From Trema orientale (lineage: Eukaryota; Streptophyta; Magnoliopsida; Rosales; Cannabaceae), in NCBI GenBank assembly GCA_002914845.1, contig JXTC01000136.1, forward strand, positions 378,663-442,662: 64,000 nt of DNA. The letters run 5' to 3'. Positions within the stretch are counted from its first letter, which is position 1, and each line of letters begins with the position of its first letter. This document shows positions 48,690 to 59,806 of the stretch, piece by piece. Below the pieces are notes generated by a model. It saw only the letters and a list, made by a program, of their open reading frames with translations. It had not been told where the DNA came from and searched no databases. A program made the position numbers and the translations under genes.

Positions 48690-49920
48690 TATAATCTAAT
48701 TATCGATCTTATATCTTGTAGGGATGGAAAAATGATAACTTGCTTTTGAGCTGTGTAGTTTTGTTATTTTGTAGCCATTTGTTGTTTCTTAAATACGTTA
48801 ATGATGTAAGCTTAGGTCAACCGTTGTTAGGACACTTATGAAGTAAGACACTTTGGTTTGTGATTTACCTATAAACTAGTAATATATTAGGTAAATTTAG
48901 AAAATTAGTATAGGAATAAAACAAATGAACAGTTTGCCACATACGAGGTAGCCAAGGGTCTTTGAATGGGTTTATAAGCATGCTATTACCAACCCTCCAT
49001 CGCAAACCCAATGACAAAACATCACGTCCCCATCATTTACTACGCCAAATATAGGATGGGTTCGAGCCTTCCTTTGCCTCCATGAAAGAACAATCCTTAA
49101 AATACTTTGCCTTAAGGACTCGGGCCATCAAAGAATGAGGTTAAGTAATTCTCCATCCTTGATTTGCAAGCAAAGCTTGATTAAAAATCTCTACATCCCT
49201 AAAACCCAAACCATCCTCTATCTTTGGTATACACAGAACCTCCCAACGTTTCCAATGTAGCTTCTTATTCTCATCACAACCACCCCACCAGAATTTTACC
49301 ACCATCGCTTGCAACTCTAGACAAAGAGTCCTAGGATCTCGGAAAACTCTCATAGTATATGTTGGGATGGCTATGGCAACTGCTTTGATTAGGATTTCTC
49401 GACTATTCATAGATAAAACTTTCCCCTTCCATAATTGCAACTTCTTCTACACTTTGTCTTTTATATCTAGTAGAGCTTGTTTTTTCTTATGCCCAACAAT
49501 AGATGGTAAACCCAAATATCTCGCATGAAAACTATATGAAGCTAGTTCTAAAACAACCTTGATGGCATCCCTATCTGCCTCCACCACATTAGGACTAAAA
49601 GTGACAGAGGATTTGCCGATATTAATACCTTGGCCTGAAGCTTCCTCATAGGTCTTAAGAACTTCCATCACACATTGACTCTCCTCAATACTAGCTTTGC
49701 AGAAAATCAGACTATCATCTGTAAAGAAAAGATGACAGACCCAAGGAAAATCAGACTATCATCTATAAAGAAAAGATGATAGACCCGAGGCCCATTAGGA
49801 CAAGAATAACTTGTATGCTGTTGACGGTTCTTGGCATTTTGTAACAATGAAGAAAGACCTTTAGCATAGAACAGGAAAAGATACGGGAAAGATTATATAA
49901 AAGCTAAGCACATTTTTGGA
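48690..49920 (-). pseudogene. LINE reverse-transcriptase fragment
   Basis: The minus strand encodes the C-terminal half of a LINE reverse transcriptase. It starts with the active-site region near 49770-49700 (FFIDDSLIF), then VLKTYEEASGQGINIGKSSV and YLGLPSIVGHKKKQALLDI. Next are KLQLWKGKVLSMNSREILIK and KFWWGGCDENKKLHWKRWE, and it ends near MLINPFKDPWLPR at about 48940. Fainter homology (KLSFFHPYKI) runs to about 48690. It carries stops and a 44-bp tandem duplication at the active-site segment. It faces the zf-RVT/RNase H fragment at 47170-48380 tail to tail. Its own zf-RVT part is absent. Confidence 0.8.
49702..49789. repeat. 44-bp tandem duplication inside the LINE fragment
   Basis: Units 49702-49745 and 49746-49789 both start GAAAATCAGACTATCATCT and differ at only a few positions. 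The unit spans the codons of the DDSLIF active-site motif and is not a multiple of three, so it breaks the frame. Confidence 0.85.
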
Positions 49921-50600
49921 ATAAATATAAAAAGAGTATTTAATACAAAAATCTATTCAAGTCCAAACTAATTAGTAAAATTATTTCTGAAATCACTTTT
50001 TTGGAGCAAAACTCTATTATATTAAAGAATTTAGATTTTGTCACACATACTATATACTTGTAAAGGAAGCCTCACGTGATATCGAGGGATATAACTGATG
50101 TTTCAAATATATACTTATAAAGGAAGCCTCTACCAATTTGGTATATATTTTTTATATATATTATGCATATATATGTTTATTCGTAAAATGTAAAATCTCT
50201 TATAATAATCATAAACTTTATATATATTAACTGAATAATATATACATATTATGTAAAAAAAAATCAATAATTTTTACAAAGTTGAAAATCAAACCTTAAT
50301 TTTAGTCATAAAATATAACCCAACTCAAAAGATCATAATATAATTAAAAGTGCATAATATAACCACAAATTGTTAAAAGAAAAACTTCATGAATCATTAA
50401 TTAGTGTGAAATGTAGTCAAAAAACTTTACCTAGGTGTTTAAAGTTAGTAGAAGAGTAGCAACACATCAGTAATTGGCGTAAAACAGCAGTCTAGGTCAT
50501 ACTCAATAGATATAAAAAATCATTGAAAACCGTCAAAACCCTTTTTCTTTGCTATAAGCTTCTTATAGAATTAGAGAAGTTCTAGATGAAACCATTTAAA
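49920..50600. other. Gene-free stretch
   Basis: AT-rich, with no ORF of note. A short block (ACTTATAAAGGAAGCCTC and ACTTGTAAAGGAAGCCTC) occurs twice near 50057 and 50113. Confidence 0.5.
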
Positions 50601-50605
50601 ATACA

Positions 50606-50871
50606 TGTTGTTGGATTATAGTTGAATATGTACATTTTTTAATAATGTTTTATTAAGTAGTGCTTATTAGGTACACCTTTTATTAGTGCTTTATTGGGTT
50701 AGGATTTATAGCGGCTGATCTTTTTTTCTTTATTAGATAGTGGATAGTCTTTTTCTTTATTAATGAACAGGTGTAATGAGCACTTAAGTTAGTTTTCTTA
50801 GAATGTTTATATAAATTGTATCGAACTATTCTGAACATGGTAACACATATTTTTATTTCCTTATTTTCTCA
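50606..50871 (+). repeat. 5' LTR of the copia fossil
   Basis: Begins TGTTG and ends TCTCA, just before the primer-binding site. It aligns over its full length with the 3' LTR. Confidence 0.85.
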
Positions 50872-51269
50872 ACATGGTATCAAAGCTTTAGGCTATTTTC
50901 TCATCACCTTTTTCGGCAACCTTCATTACTGGAGTAGTGTTATCATCGAATCCTTCATTACTGTAACTTATCCTATCATTTCATGTCCTTTTATTCCTCC
51001 CATTTCTATCCTTGTTTGTTTCCTACTTTCTACACCTACCTCAAGCTCTTTGGAACCATTTTCTTTTTAGCCTTTATTGCTGAATAAAAGTACTTTGTTT
51101 TTTAGAAACAAAATAAAGCTTTTTTTTTTCAGCCTTCACTGTTGTATTTTTTCTTCTATTTCAGCCTTCCTTCATGATCGTATAAACAACCTTGTGTATA
51201 ACTACATTACCCAAAAGAATCTGCATGTCCAAAGTTATTTTGTTGTTGTCCATCCGCAATTCACTTCAA

Positions 51270-51640
51270 AGTTTTGAGAAAGTTTGCAGAAGGCCATAGA
51301 ACCAGATTAAAGTTTAGTACAAATTTTCACCCTCCAACAGATGGACAAACTGAAAGAATAATTCAGATTTTGGAGGATATGTTAAGGGCATGTGTTCTAG
51401 ATTTCTAAGTATTGTGGTGTAAATTCCTGCCATTGATTGAGTTCGCTTATAATAATAGTTATCATGCAACAATTAGTGTAGCTCTATATGAAATATTATA
51501 TGGTAGAAAATGTCGATCTCCTATCCATTAGGATGAAATGGGAGAAAGGAAGTATCTCGGCCCAGAGTTAGTCAAAGAAACTACTGAGGCAATAGAAAAA
51601 AATAAGAAAAAGAATGCTCGCTACACATAGTCAACAGAAG
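51270..51640 (+). mobile_element. Ty3/gypsy integrase fragment inside the copia fossil
   Basis: A short stretch whose translation has the Ty3-type integrase core signature (FHPPTDGQTE region, followed by a YNNSYH-like segment). It is unrelated to the surrounding copia element and is a broken remnant, either inserted or recombined in. Confidence 0.7.
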
Positions 51641-54600
51641 AAATTTTGTGGCTCTCCAAAACTATTTTGTTACTATTTTTTTTCTGTCCAAGTTACTAAG
51701 AGGCCTAAATTGGAGTTTTATTTCTGAACTGTGACTGCCAGTATTCTCTAGTTCAGATTTTTCAAATTTTCTTTTTTTCCTTTTCAGCCTAGATCCTCAA
51801 ATCTTTTCATTCCTTTTTTTCCTCCTATAAATCATCTAAACCTTAGGTTCTATTCTGGGTCAGGATTTTTTTTGCAACCTTCATCGTTGCGGTAAGACTT
51901 GATCGTAGCCTTCATTATTGTGATCTGTTCTACTACTCTCTATTTTTATTTTTGCTTTTATTGCTACGTGTTCCTTCTGTTTATGTCCCTATTTTCCTGT
52001 CTTTGATGCCTTTTTGTTGTTGTAATCTCCTCACCCACTATGTCCATAACAAAAGCCACAACTAGCTCTATTCAAACAAATGAAGTTAACACGAACCAAA
52101 TGACGAGAGACCTACGGAATGTGCGAACCAGCTACAGATTACATGGCTATGGTGCATGTTCATTGCCGCACTCAGGTAAGTTTTCACTTTTTTTCGGCTT
52201 ATATGTTTCGGAAGAGTGTTTATCCAACAATTGGATAATCGACTTAGGAGCCATCGATCACATGACTCACACTTCACGATATTTCAGCACATATACTCTG
52301 CGTCCTAGTAGTAGAAAAATCATTGTAGCAAATAGTTCTCTTTCTACAATTACTGGATTACGAGATATCTATGTAATGCTTTCTCTCATTCTTAAAAATG
52401 TCCTTCGTGTATAAAAATTGTCAGCTAATCTAGTTTCAATTAAAAAACTCACAGATGACCTAAAATGCATTATTATCTTTCATCCTTCTTGTTGTATCTT
52501 TCAGAAGCAAAGTTCGAGGAAGAAAATTGGAGTTGCTGAGGAAATGAATGGCCTGTACTATCTTGAAACACATAGTACTTCAAATACAGTAAAAAAAATA
52601 AAGTGTCATTATCCTTTCTTAGTTCTTGTAATAAAGATACCATTTGGCTTCACCATTTTTGTTTTGGTCATCTTTCCTTCGGAGTCTTAAAATTCATGTT
52701 TCCTTCGTTATTTAAAGGATTAGATATTACAAACTTTCATTGTGATGTTTATGAGTTTGCTAAACATACTTGTATATCCTTCCCAATTAGCAACAACCGA
52801 TGCTCTTACACTTTTGAGTTGATTCATAGTGATATTTGGGGATCGTCCATAATTCCATATATTTCGAGGTTTCATTGGTTTATGTCTCTAATTGATGATT
52901 GCACTAGGGTTACATGGATATTCTTGATAAAACTAAAATCCGATGTCAGTAGTATTGTTCCTAACTTTCACTCTATGATTCAAAACTTATTTGGGATAGA
53001 AATAAAACATTTTAGGTCTGACAATGCAGTGGATTATTTTAATCAGATTTGTCACCTTACTTCCAAAAAGAAGGTATTATATATGAATCATCTTGCGTAT
53101 CCACATCACAACAAAAAGAGATATCTGAGAGAAAAAATAACCATTTACTCAATACTACATCAAGGGAATGTTATTAAAAAGTATTGGAGAGAAGTGGTTC
53201 TTATAAATACTCACATTTTAAATTGACTACCCTCACAAACACTAAATTTCAAAACTCCAATAGAAACCCTGGCCAAATTCTACCCACATGTCAAAATATC
53301 AAATGGCCTTATACCAAAGATTTTCGGGTGTATCTCATTTGTCCGTGTCTATAGCCAAAATAGAGAAAAATTAGACCCCAAACGAATTAAATGTGTGTTT
53401 CTTGGGTATTCACCTACACAAAAAGGGTACAAGTGCTATCACCCTCCTTCAAGAAAACTATATATTTCTCATATGTTATCTTTGCTGAAAACAAACCATA
53501 GTTCACCCAGTCTTATCTTCAGGGGGAGAATATTGTGGAAGATAAAAACTGTTTCTTTGAATCTCTTGAAACTCTTGACTTACCCATGATTTCATCTTCT
53601 TCTAATCATCAGCAAAATGATCAAATCCCCATAAAGTCGGTCTCTATTCCTACTCCTACTAATTCTAAATCCATCCCAGAGCCAGTGTCAACTTCAATCA
53701 CTATTTTTGGCCTAGCCATTCTAGCATCTACTTGTCCTTATGACTGAAAGAGATTTACACAAGTGTACTCAAGAAAAATAGGCATTCAAGACTTGACATA
53801 AGTCCAAAATGACTTCCTGAGCCCTGTTACTAAAGTCAAGGTAAATTCTGATCCAACTTCACCTGTACAATTTGTTGAAATAGAAACTAGAGATCTAGAC
53901 CTTCCTATTACAGTTAGAAAAGGCACTAGAGAATGCACAAAATAGCCTTTTTATCCTTTATCCCATTATGTGTCACTTAAATATTTGTCATCAAACCATA
54001 AAAATTTCATTGTGAGTCTGAATATTATCTCTATTTCAAATACTTTATCTAAGGCCTTATCAAAAAGCGAATGGAGGAATACTATGAGAGAAGAAATGGA
54101 TGCTATGGAAAAGAATAAGACATGGAAGATTGCTGATAAGCCAAAAGGGAAGAATTTAGTGGGTTGCAAATGGGTTTTTATTTTGAAATACAAGGCTAAT
54201 GACTCTCTCGAAAGATATAAGGCGAGATTGGTTACTAAGGGCTATACTCAGACATATGGAGTTGATTACCAAGAAACATTTGCTCTCGTGACCAAAATGA
54301 ATAATGTAAAAATTTTGTTATCTTTGACAGCTCATTTTAATTGGCAACTTTATCAGTATGATGTAAAAAATGCCTTCTTGCATGATAAACTAGAAGAGGA
54401 AATTTACATGAATATTCCTCCAGGATTTGAAGAAGAAAAGATAACTAATAAGGTGTGTAGATTGAGAAATGCACTATATGAGCTGAAATAATCACCCAGA
54501 GCTTAATTTCGAAGATTTGCCAGAGTAATGAAAGCATCAAGGTATAGTAGAGTCATTGAGCTCATACTCTTTTTATCAAACATTTGGTCTCAGGGAGAGT

Positions 54601-55571
54601 TACAACTCTCTTGGTATATGTTGATGATATCATTGTTACTGGGAATGACAAGAAGGAAAAATAAGACTTGAAGCAGTGTTTGATCAAAGAGTATGAAATT
54701 AAAGAGCTTGGAAGATTAAAGTACTTCCTTAGAATTGAAGTCTCATATTCAAACCAGGAAATTTTTATCTCGTAGCAAAAAATATAACAGACCTCTTGAA
54801 GGAAATATGAAAACTTAGTTGTAAACTTGTAGCTACACTAATTAAGCCAGACCAGAAATTGGGAGAAGCAAAAGAAGAACCGGCTATAAATAAGAAGGCT
54901 TATCTGAGATTGGTTGGAAAACTGATCTATCTTGCTCATACACGACCTGATATAGCTTACTTAGTAAGCATTATTAGTTAGTTCATACGTGATCTGAGGG
55001 AGATACATCTTCAATCTACTTATTGTGTGCTTCATTATTTGAAAAGGCAGTCCAGGAAAGGGAATTCTATTCAAGAGAAATAATAACTCACGCTGGAAGC
55101 TTATTTAGATGCCGATTATACTAGTTCAGTGGTGGATAGAAGGTCAATGACAGGTTTCTACACTTTTCTTGGTAGAAATTTAGTAGCATGAAGGAGTAAA
55201 AAATAGAATGTGGTGGCAAGGTCTAGTGCTATACCAGAATTTAGGGCAATATAGTGACAAGGGGTGTGTAAATTTTTATGGTTAAAGATCATTTGAGAAT
55301 AAAGTATGAAGGTCCTATGAAGCTATATTGTGATAATAAATCAGCAATTAACATTGCGCATAATCTAGTGAAAAATGATAGAATAAAGTATATTGAGATT
55401 GACAGACACTTCATCAAGGAGAAGTTAGAAGACAAGTTAATCTGTATATCCTACGTACCCTCAGGGAATCAACTGGCAGATATTATAACCAAGGGCTCAA
55501 AAATATTACTTTTCAGGGAATTATTTCCAAGCTAGAAATGGAAGATATCTATTCTCCAACTTGAGGAGGAG

Positions 55572-55834
55572 TGTTGGATTACAACTAAATATGTACATCT
55601 TTTAATAATGTTTTATTAGATGGTGCTTATTAGATACACCTTTTATTAGTGCTTTGTTAGATTAGGATTTATAGTGGCTGATTTTTGTTTATTTATTAGT
55701 TAGTGGATAGTTTTTTTCTTTATTAGTGGACAACTATAATAAACACTTGAGTTAGTCTTCCTGGAATGTCTATATAAATTGTACCTAACTATTCTGAAGA
55801 TAATAACACATATTTTCATTCCCTTATTTTCTCA
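55572..55834 (+). repeat. 3' LTR of the copia fossil
   Basis: Full-length partner of the 5' LTR, preceded by a purine tract and followed by ATACA. Confidence 0.85.
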
Positions 55835-56080
55835 ATACATATTATGCCCTTGGATTTCACACTATATGAAGCTTCCACTATGAATAGGTGTGACAGAATT
55901 AATATTCTTTAATATCAAGGGGTTTCGCTCCGACAAAATAAGTTTAGGATTAATTTTAATAAATTAGTTAGACTTCAGGAAGTTTTTGTATTAAATAACC
56001 ACATAAAAATTCTGAATAATTTAATTTTTACGATATTTTATACTACTAAGCTCAACAGCTCTTCTTATCTCCCAATTAAC

Positions 56081-56084
<4 letters not shown>

Positions 56085-56115
<31 letters not shown>
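56085..56115. repeat. (AT)n microsatellite
   Basis: An AT run just left of the outer MITE. A second AT run (58301-58328) borders its right end. Confidence 0.85.
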
Positions 56116-56118
<3 letters not shown>

Positions 56119-56572
56119 TCTCTAAGGCTATATTTGGTAGAAAGGAAAAAAAAATGGGAAGGAATAAAAAATATGAGGGATAGAAAATATGTAAAATGGA
56201 AGAAAAAGTATCTGTCCTCTATATTAGTTTGGTATGTAAATAAGAAAGAAAACTTCTTTTTTTTTAAAATGACTATTTTACTATCTATATTATGATTTTA
56301 CAAATTAGTATATGTAAGGAAAATTTGATAAAGGATTGTTAACAATAATGCCCCTTGAACTATTGCATGAATACCACTTTACTCCTAAATTTCGAACTTA
56401 CATATTAACGGTCCCGAACTTTTAATATATTTCAAAAATAATCCCAAACTAAACTTCCATCAATTTTCAAACGGAACTTAGTAACATGTTGACCATGTGA
56501 TGAATGAATAAAGGGTGCAATGGTCATTTCATTTTCAGACCTGTGGGTCCTTCACTCGATTCTAAAAAATTA

Positions 56573-56745
56573 GACATAAAATCGTATACGACCTAAAGAA
56601 GTACACAATTCTAAAAAATAATACATGAAACTGTAAACGACCTAAAGAAGTACATCATTTCAGAAAATAACATATAAAACTATATACGACCTAAAGAAGT
56701 ATATGATTTCAGAAAATAACACATAAAACTATATACGACCTAAGA
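56573..56745. repeat. ~49-bp minisatellite, about 3.5 units
   Basis: Repeated units contain TATACGACCTAAAGAAGTA followed by CATTTCAGAAAATAACA-like sequence. Related motifs occur in the centre of the fold-back element at 31509-33017. Confidence 0.7.
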
Positions 56746-57104
56746 GTGTTTTGAGAATTTTATAATTAGTTTAAATAAAAATATTTTTTATTTTGTGAGA
56801 AATTAATATTATTCTTTAAAAAAATATATTTATTCATTATTAAAAAAAGGGGCCAAAAATGATTAGCATTAATCAGCCCCTAAGGTCACGGATTCAACTA
56901 GACACAAACATTATACAAAATACAATAAAATTAGCACTAAAGAAAATATAACTAGAATTAATAATCATTTCCCTTCTTTCTCTCTTTGATCCTGTAAGGA
57001 CTTGATATTTTCCTTATATATATATATATATATTTTTTGTCTTTCAACATTTTGTTACTTTCATAAAATTTTTAAATTTCTGATTTCATCTTCTCATTCT
57101 CTTC

Positions 57105-57500
57105 CTACATTTGGTTCACCTTCTTCAACAATCTAGGTATAACTTTGCTGGAACGAGCACAAATAGGAGGGTCATACCAATTAAAGAAGTCACAACATCT
57201 ATCTCCTTCTTTCTACACTATGAAAAAAATAAAGAAATAAGGAAATCTTCATCCTCATAAAAACACAGTCCACTAATAAATAAAAACTAAACAATCAAAA
57301 ACAAATATGAAAACTTATACTTTACCCTAGAATTTCTACAACTCCATAATCGACGACTTAGGTTTTTCTCCTTCCAAGAGGTTTGCAGCTGGGGAATTAA
57401 ACCGCAATTACACCGAACATTTGCGAATCATTGGCTTCTAGAAGAACTTGAGCTTTCTTCACTAATGGTATCTTCAAAATCACTATCCCAATCAACTACC
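57105..57500 (-). pseudogene. Captured GRF zinc-finger gene fragment
   Basis: Two exon-like blocks (57500-57326 and 57217-57105), separated by an apparent GT-AG intron, read on the minus strand. Block 1 gives SDFEDTISEESSSSSRSQ, a stop, then CNCGLIPQLQTSWKEKN and RRLWSC. Block 2 gives CCDFFNWYDPPICARSSKVI and LLKKVNQM, then a stop. The CxC...SW..N..RR.W.C...C.FF.W pattern is the GRF zinc finger (zf-GRF) of a large plant family of small proteins. Here it lies inside a MULE-type element and has in-frame stops, so it is a captured, decayed copy. Confidence 0.65.
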
Positions 57501-58300
57501 TAAATTAAATGCATAGTAACAAAAAGACAAATACCTAAAATGTATTATTTATTACCCATATAGTGATAGCAACTAGAAAATAGACAAATACAAATGCTCA
57601 CACTATTTTCAAATAAAATTCAAATTATTTAAGAATAATTTATACAGAATCAACATTGGTCCAATCCCCATCAGCAACAGAAATAAGGTAGCTTGTTTGT
57701 CCATACCGTATGAAGCCTGACATCAAATCTTGGGGTCTATACTTGACTTTTACTCTTCATTTCCACAAAGAAATATTGCTTTGATTTCGTTGAGTGAAAC
57801 ATCATCAGTTGTGGCATTTTTTTAAATAACGAGCAACTGAGACTTAGAGCGTATAAAAAGATAAATTTTCAACCCTAGAAAATGAAATGACCATTGAACC
57901 CTTTGTTCACTCATCAATCATCACATGGTCAATAAGTAACTAAGTTCCATTTAAAAATGATAGAAGTTTAGTTTGAAACTATTTTTGAAATATATTAAAA
58001 GTTCGGGGAACGTTAATATATAAGTTTGAAATTTATGGGGCAAAGAAGTACTCAGGCAATAGTTTAGGGGGCATTACTGTTAACAACCCTTTGATAAATT
58101 GAACTCTTTCATTGACCATATCTTTTTTTTCCTCTTTAACTCTCCAATTTGGAGGGAAAATATTTATAGGCCCCAACTCCTTTTTTTCCCTTTCATTTTT
58201 TCTCTTCCTTTTCCTTTTTTATTCGTACCAAATAACCTATTCTCCCATTTTTTCTCCTATTATTTCTTTCATCTCTCTTTTTCCTCCTACCAAATATAGC

Positions 58301-58328
<28 letters not shown>
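58301..58328. repeat. (AT)n microsatellite
   Basis: AT run directly at the right end of the outer MITE. Confidence 0.85.
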
Positions 58329-58331
<3 letters not shown>

Positions 58332-58729
58332 AGTTTTGCTTAATCATAACTGTCAGAAAAGTGGTCCTTGCCATGACTGTAGTCATCTTTAACAACATCC
58401 ACACTAGCAACAACACGAAAATCCTTGCAAAGTACCTAGTTTCAACATTCAACTGTTACCTCACCCCTAATTACCTCTTGACTAATACTGATTGCTACAC
58501 AGCGATCATTATAGCCTATGCTATAAGTATCACCATGTATAAATCCTCTCCAATCACCCAATGATCCACATCATATGGAACCTCTTCTCAATCTAAGAGG
58601 AGAAAGAGGAGACGACAAAGAGAGCTTTAGCATAAAAACTCTCACGACAGATGAAATGAAAGTTAGTATTAGGGTTAGAAATTGGAGTTTTTCACACAGA
58701 GAAGATAAATATGTGCCATTATGACGTGG

Positions 58730-58925
58730 TGGTGTTCAGACACGGTCACTTATTGGTGGGTCAGTGACCAACTCATAGTCACCTTGTCGGTGACTCAACT
58801 AAGTGTGTGACCGAGTCACCCACCAACTGACTCAGTAGCCTCACAATAACTGGTGGATCACACTTGTACTAAGTGTGTGACAAAGTCACTTGACACCTCT
58901 CAGGTGATCAACACTAAGTGACTTG
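58730..58925. repeat. GTGAC/GTCAC-rich degenerate repeat
   Basis: GTGAC and its inverse GTCAC occur many times, including two copies of ACTAAGTGTGTGAC followed by a few bases and AGTCAC. The sequence is rich in short palindromes and has no ORF. Confidence 0.55.
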
Positions 58926-58929
58926 TTGA

Positions 58930-59520
58930 CCCCCATTTTTTTTTTTTAATTTTCAATTTTTTTGTAGCTCATTTTTTGGGTACTCCTCTAAATTTGTAAA
59001 TTTTTTTGCCGAAACTGATATAATTATTTTATCGCAAAAATGATAAACCTCATTGTAGGCGTAGGATTTATTCTGCTCTTTTTTTTAAAAAAAAAAATTA
59101 TATCATCAATGGAATATCCTCTCCTTAATTCTTCTCCCAAAAAAAATGTCATTTTTCACATAAAAAAAATATTAGTCCTTTCTTCATCTTTTCTTTTTCT
59201 TCAAAATAATAAAATAAATATAGATTATCATTACCACGTTCTTTATAAATAGATATCTATATTTAGTATGTTGAAATTCAAACCGTGCGAGTAAAACAAT
59301 TCAGACAAATTTACACTTAGGGGTCAACCAAGTCCCTCATGACAGAAAAATGACTCACTCATAATAAGTATTTTCAAAACTAACCCATATTGTCATGACG
59401 TCATACATGTAAAATTATTTGGATACACAATAAACTACTTTTACCATCATCACTATTTGCAGAACCCCACTATTACTCTCGATCTCGATCCCCAACCTGG
59501 TGGCGTCTCTACTCAACTAT
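58930..59520. other. Gene-free stretch
   Basis: AT-rich with T and A runs. Nothing was recognised. Confidence 0.5.
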
Positions 59521-59524
59521 AGAA

Positions 59525-59750
59525 TCAAAAAATTTGGATCATGGTCGAACTTATTCTGCCATTATTCCTGGCCATTTTGACCGATTTTCACCAAACGGTC
59601 GGAAAATTTCGACCGAGGTCAAGTCACCGATCAAAAATTTTCGACTAGGATCGAGCCACTGGTCAAACATAGTCAGCCGCTTTCTTGATGTTGTCTCTTT
59701 TACTTTTATCTTTTTTGATATGGTCAAAAATTTTGACCGCGATTGGATTG
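59525..59750. repeat. GGTCGAA / TTCGACC dyad-rich segment
   Basis: Repeated TTTTGACCG, GGTCGGAAAATTTCGACC and GGTCAAAAATTTTGACCG blocks form a chain of short perfect palindromes. An ORF of 90 codons (59534-59806) crosses it but has no recognisable domain. Confidence 0.5.
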
Positions 59751-59806
59751 GGGGTAATTTTAAAATTTTATTAAATGAAAATCCTAATTTTGTATTTGAT
59801 TTATAA

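Larger units (their letters stand above)
50606..55834 (+). mobile_element. Ty1/copia LTR retrotransposon, broken fossil
   Basis: Two direct LTRs (50606-50871 and 55572-55834) bound the element, and ATACA flanks it on both sides (50601-50605, 55835-55839), a 5-bp target duplication. A primer-binding site TGGTATCAAAGC lies just after the 5' LTR and a purine tract GAGGAGGAG just before the 3' LTR. The part order is copia-type: protease-like region near 52200-52300, GAG-pre-integrase and integrase near 52420-53330, reverse transcriptase near 54060-54980, RNase H near 55090-55530. No coherent gag was recognised. A piece of an unrelated Ty3-type element lies inside. The coding region is broken in many places (well over ten). 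By hand count the LTRs differ at about 14% of positions, so the insertion is old, of the order of several million years at usual plant rates. Confidence 0.88.
56333..58089. mobile_element. MULE-type element with ~210-bp TIRs (Pack-MULE-like)
   Basis: The 9-bp direct repeat TTTGATAAA lies at 56324-56332 and 58090-58098, the standard Mutator target duplication. The ends are inverted over about 210 bp. The left end is GGATTGTTAACAATAATGCC, the inverted right end GGGTTGTTAACAGTAATGCC, and similarity extends to the TGACCATGTGATGA and CATTTCATTTTC blocks. The interior holds a minisatellite (56573-56745) and a decayed GRF zinc-finger gene fragment on the minus strand (57105-57500). No transposase was recognised, so it is non-autonomous and looks like a Pack-MULE carrying a host-gene piece. 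Confidence 0.75.
56127..58300. mobile_element. Outer MITE split by the MULE insertion
   Basis: The left end GCTATATTTGGTAGAAAGGA (56127) matches the inverted right end GCTATATTTGGTAGGAGGAA (ends 58300). Both flanks are purine/pyrimidine-rich inverted arms. The element is only about 410 bp once the MULE-type insert at 56333-58089 is set aside. No coding sequence of its own. Confidence 0.65.

Noticed and set aside
47170-49920. Twin-priming origin of the two LINE fragments
   Set aside because: The order of parts (3' fragment first, poly-A, then the inverted RT part) is the opposite of what twin priming gives.
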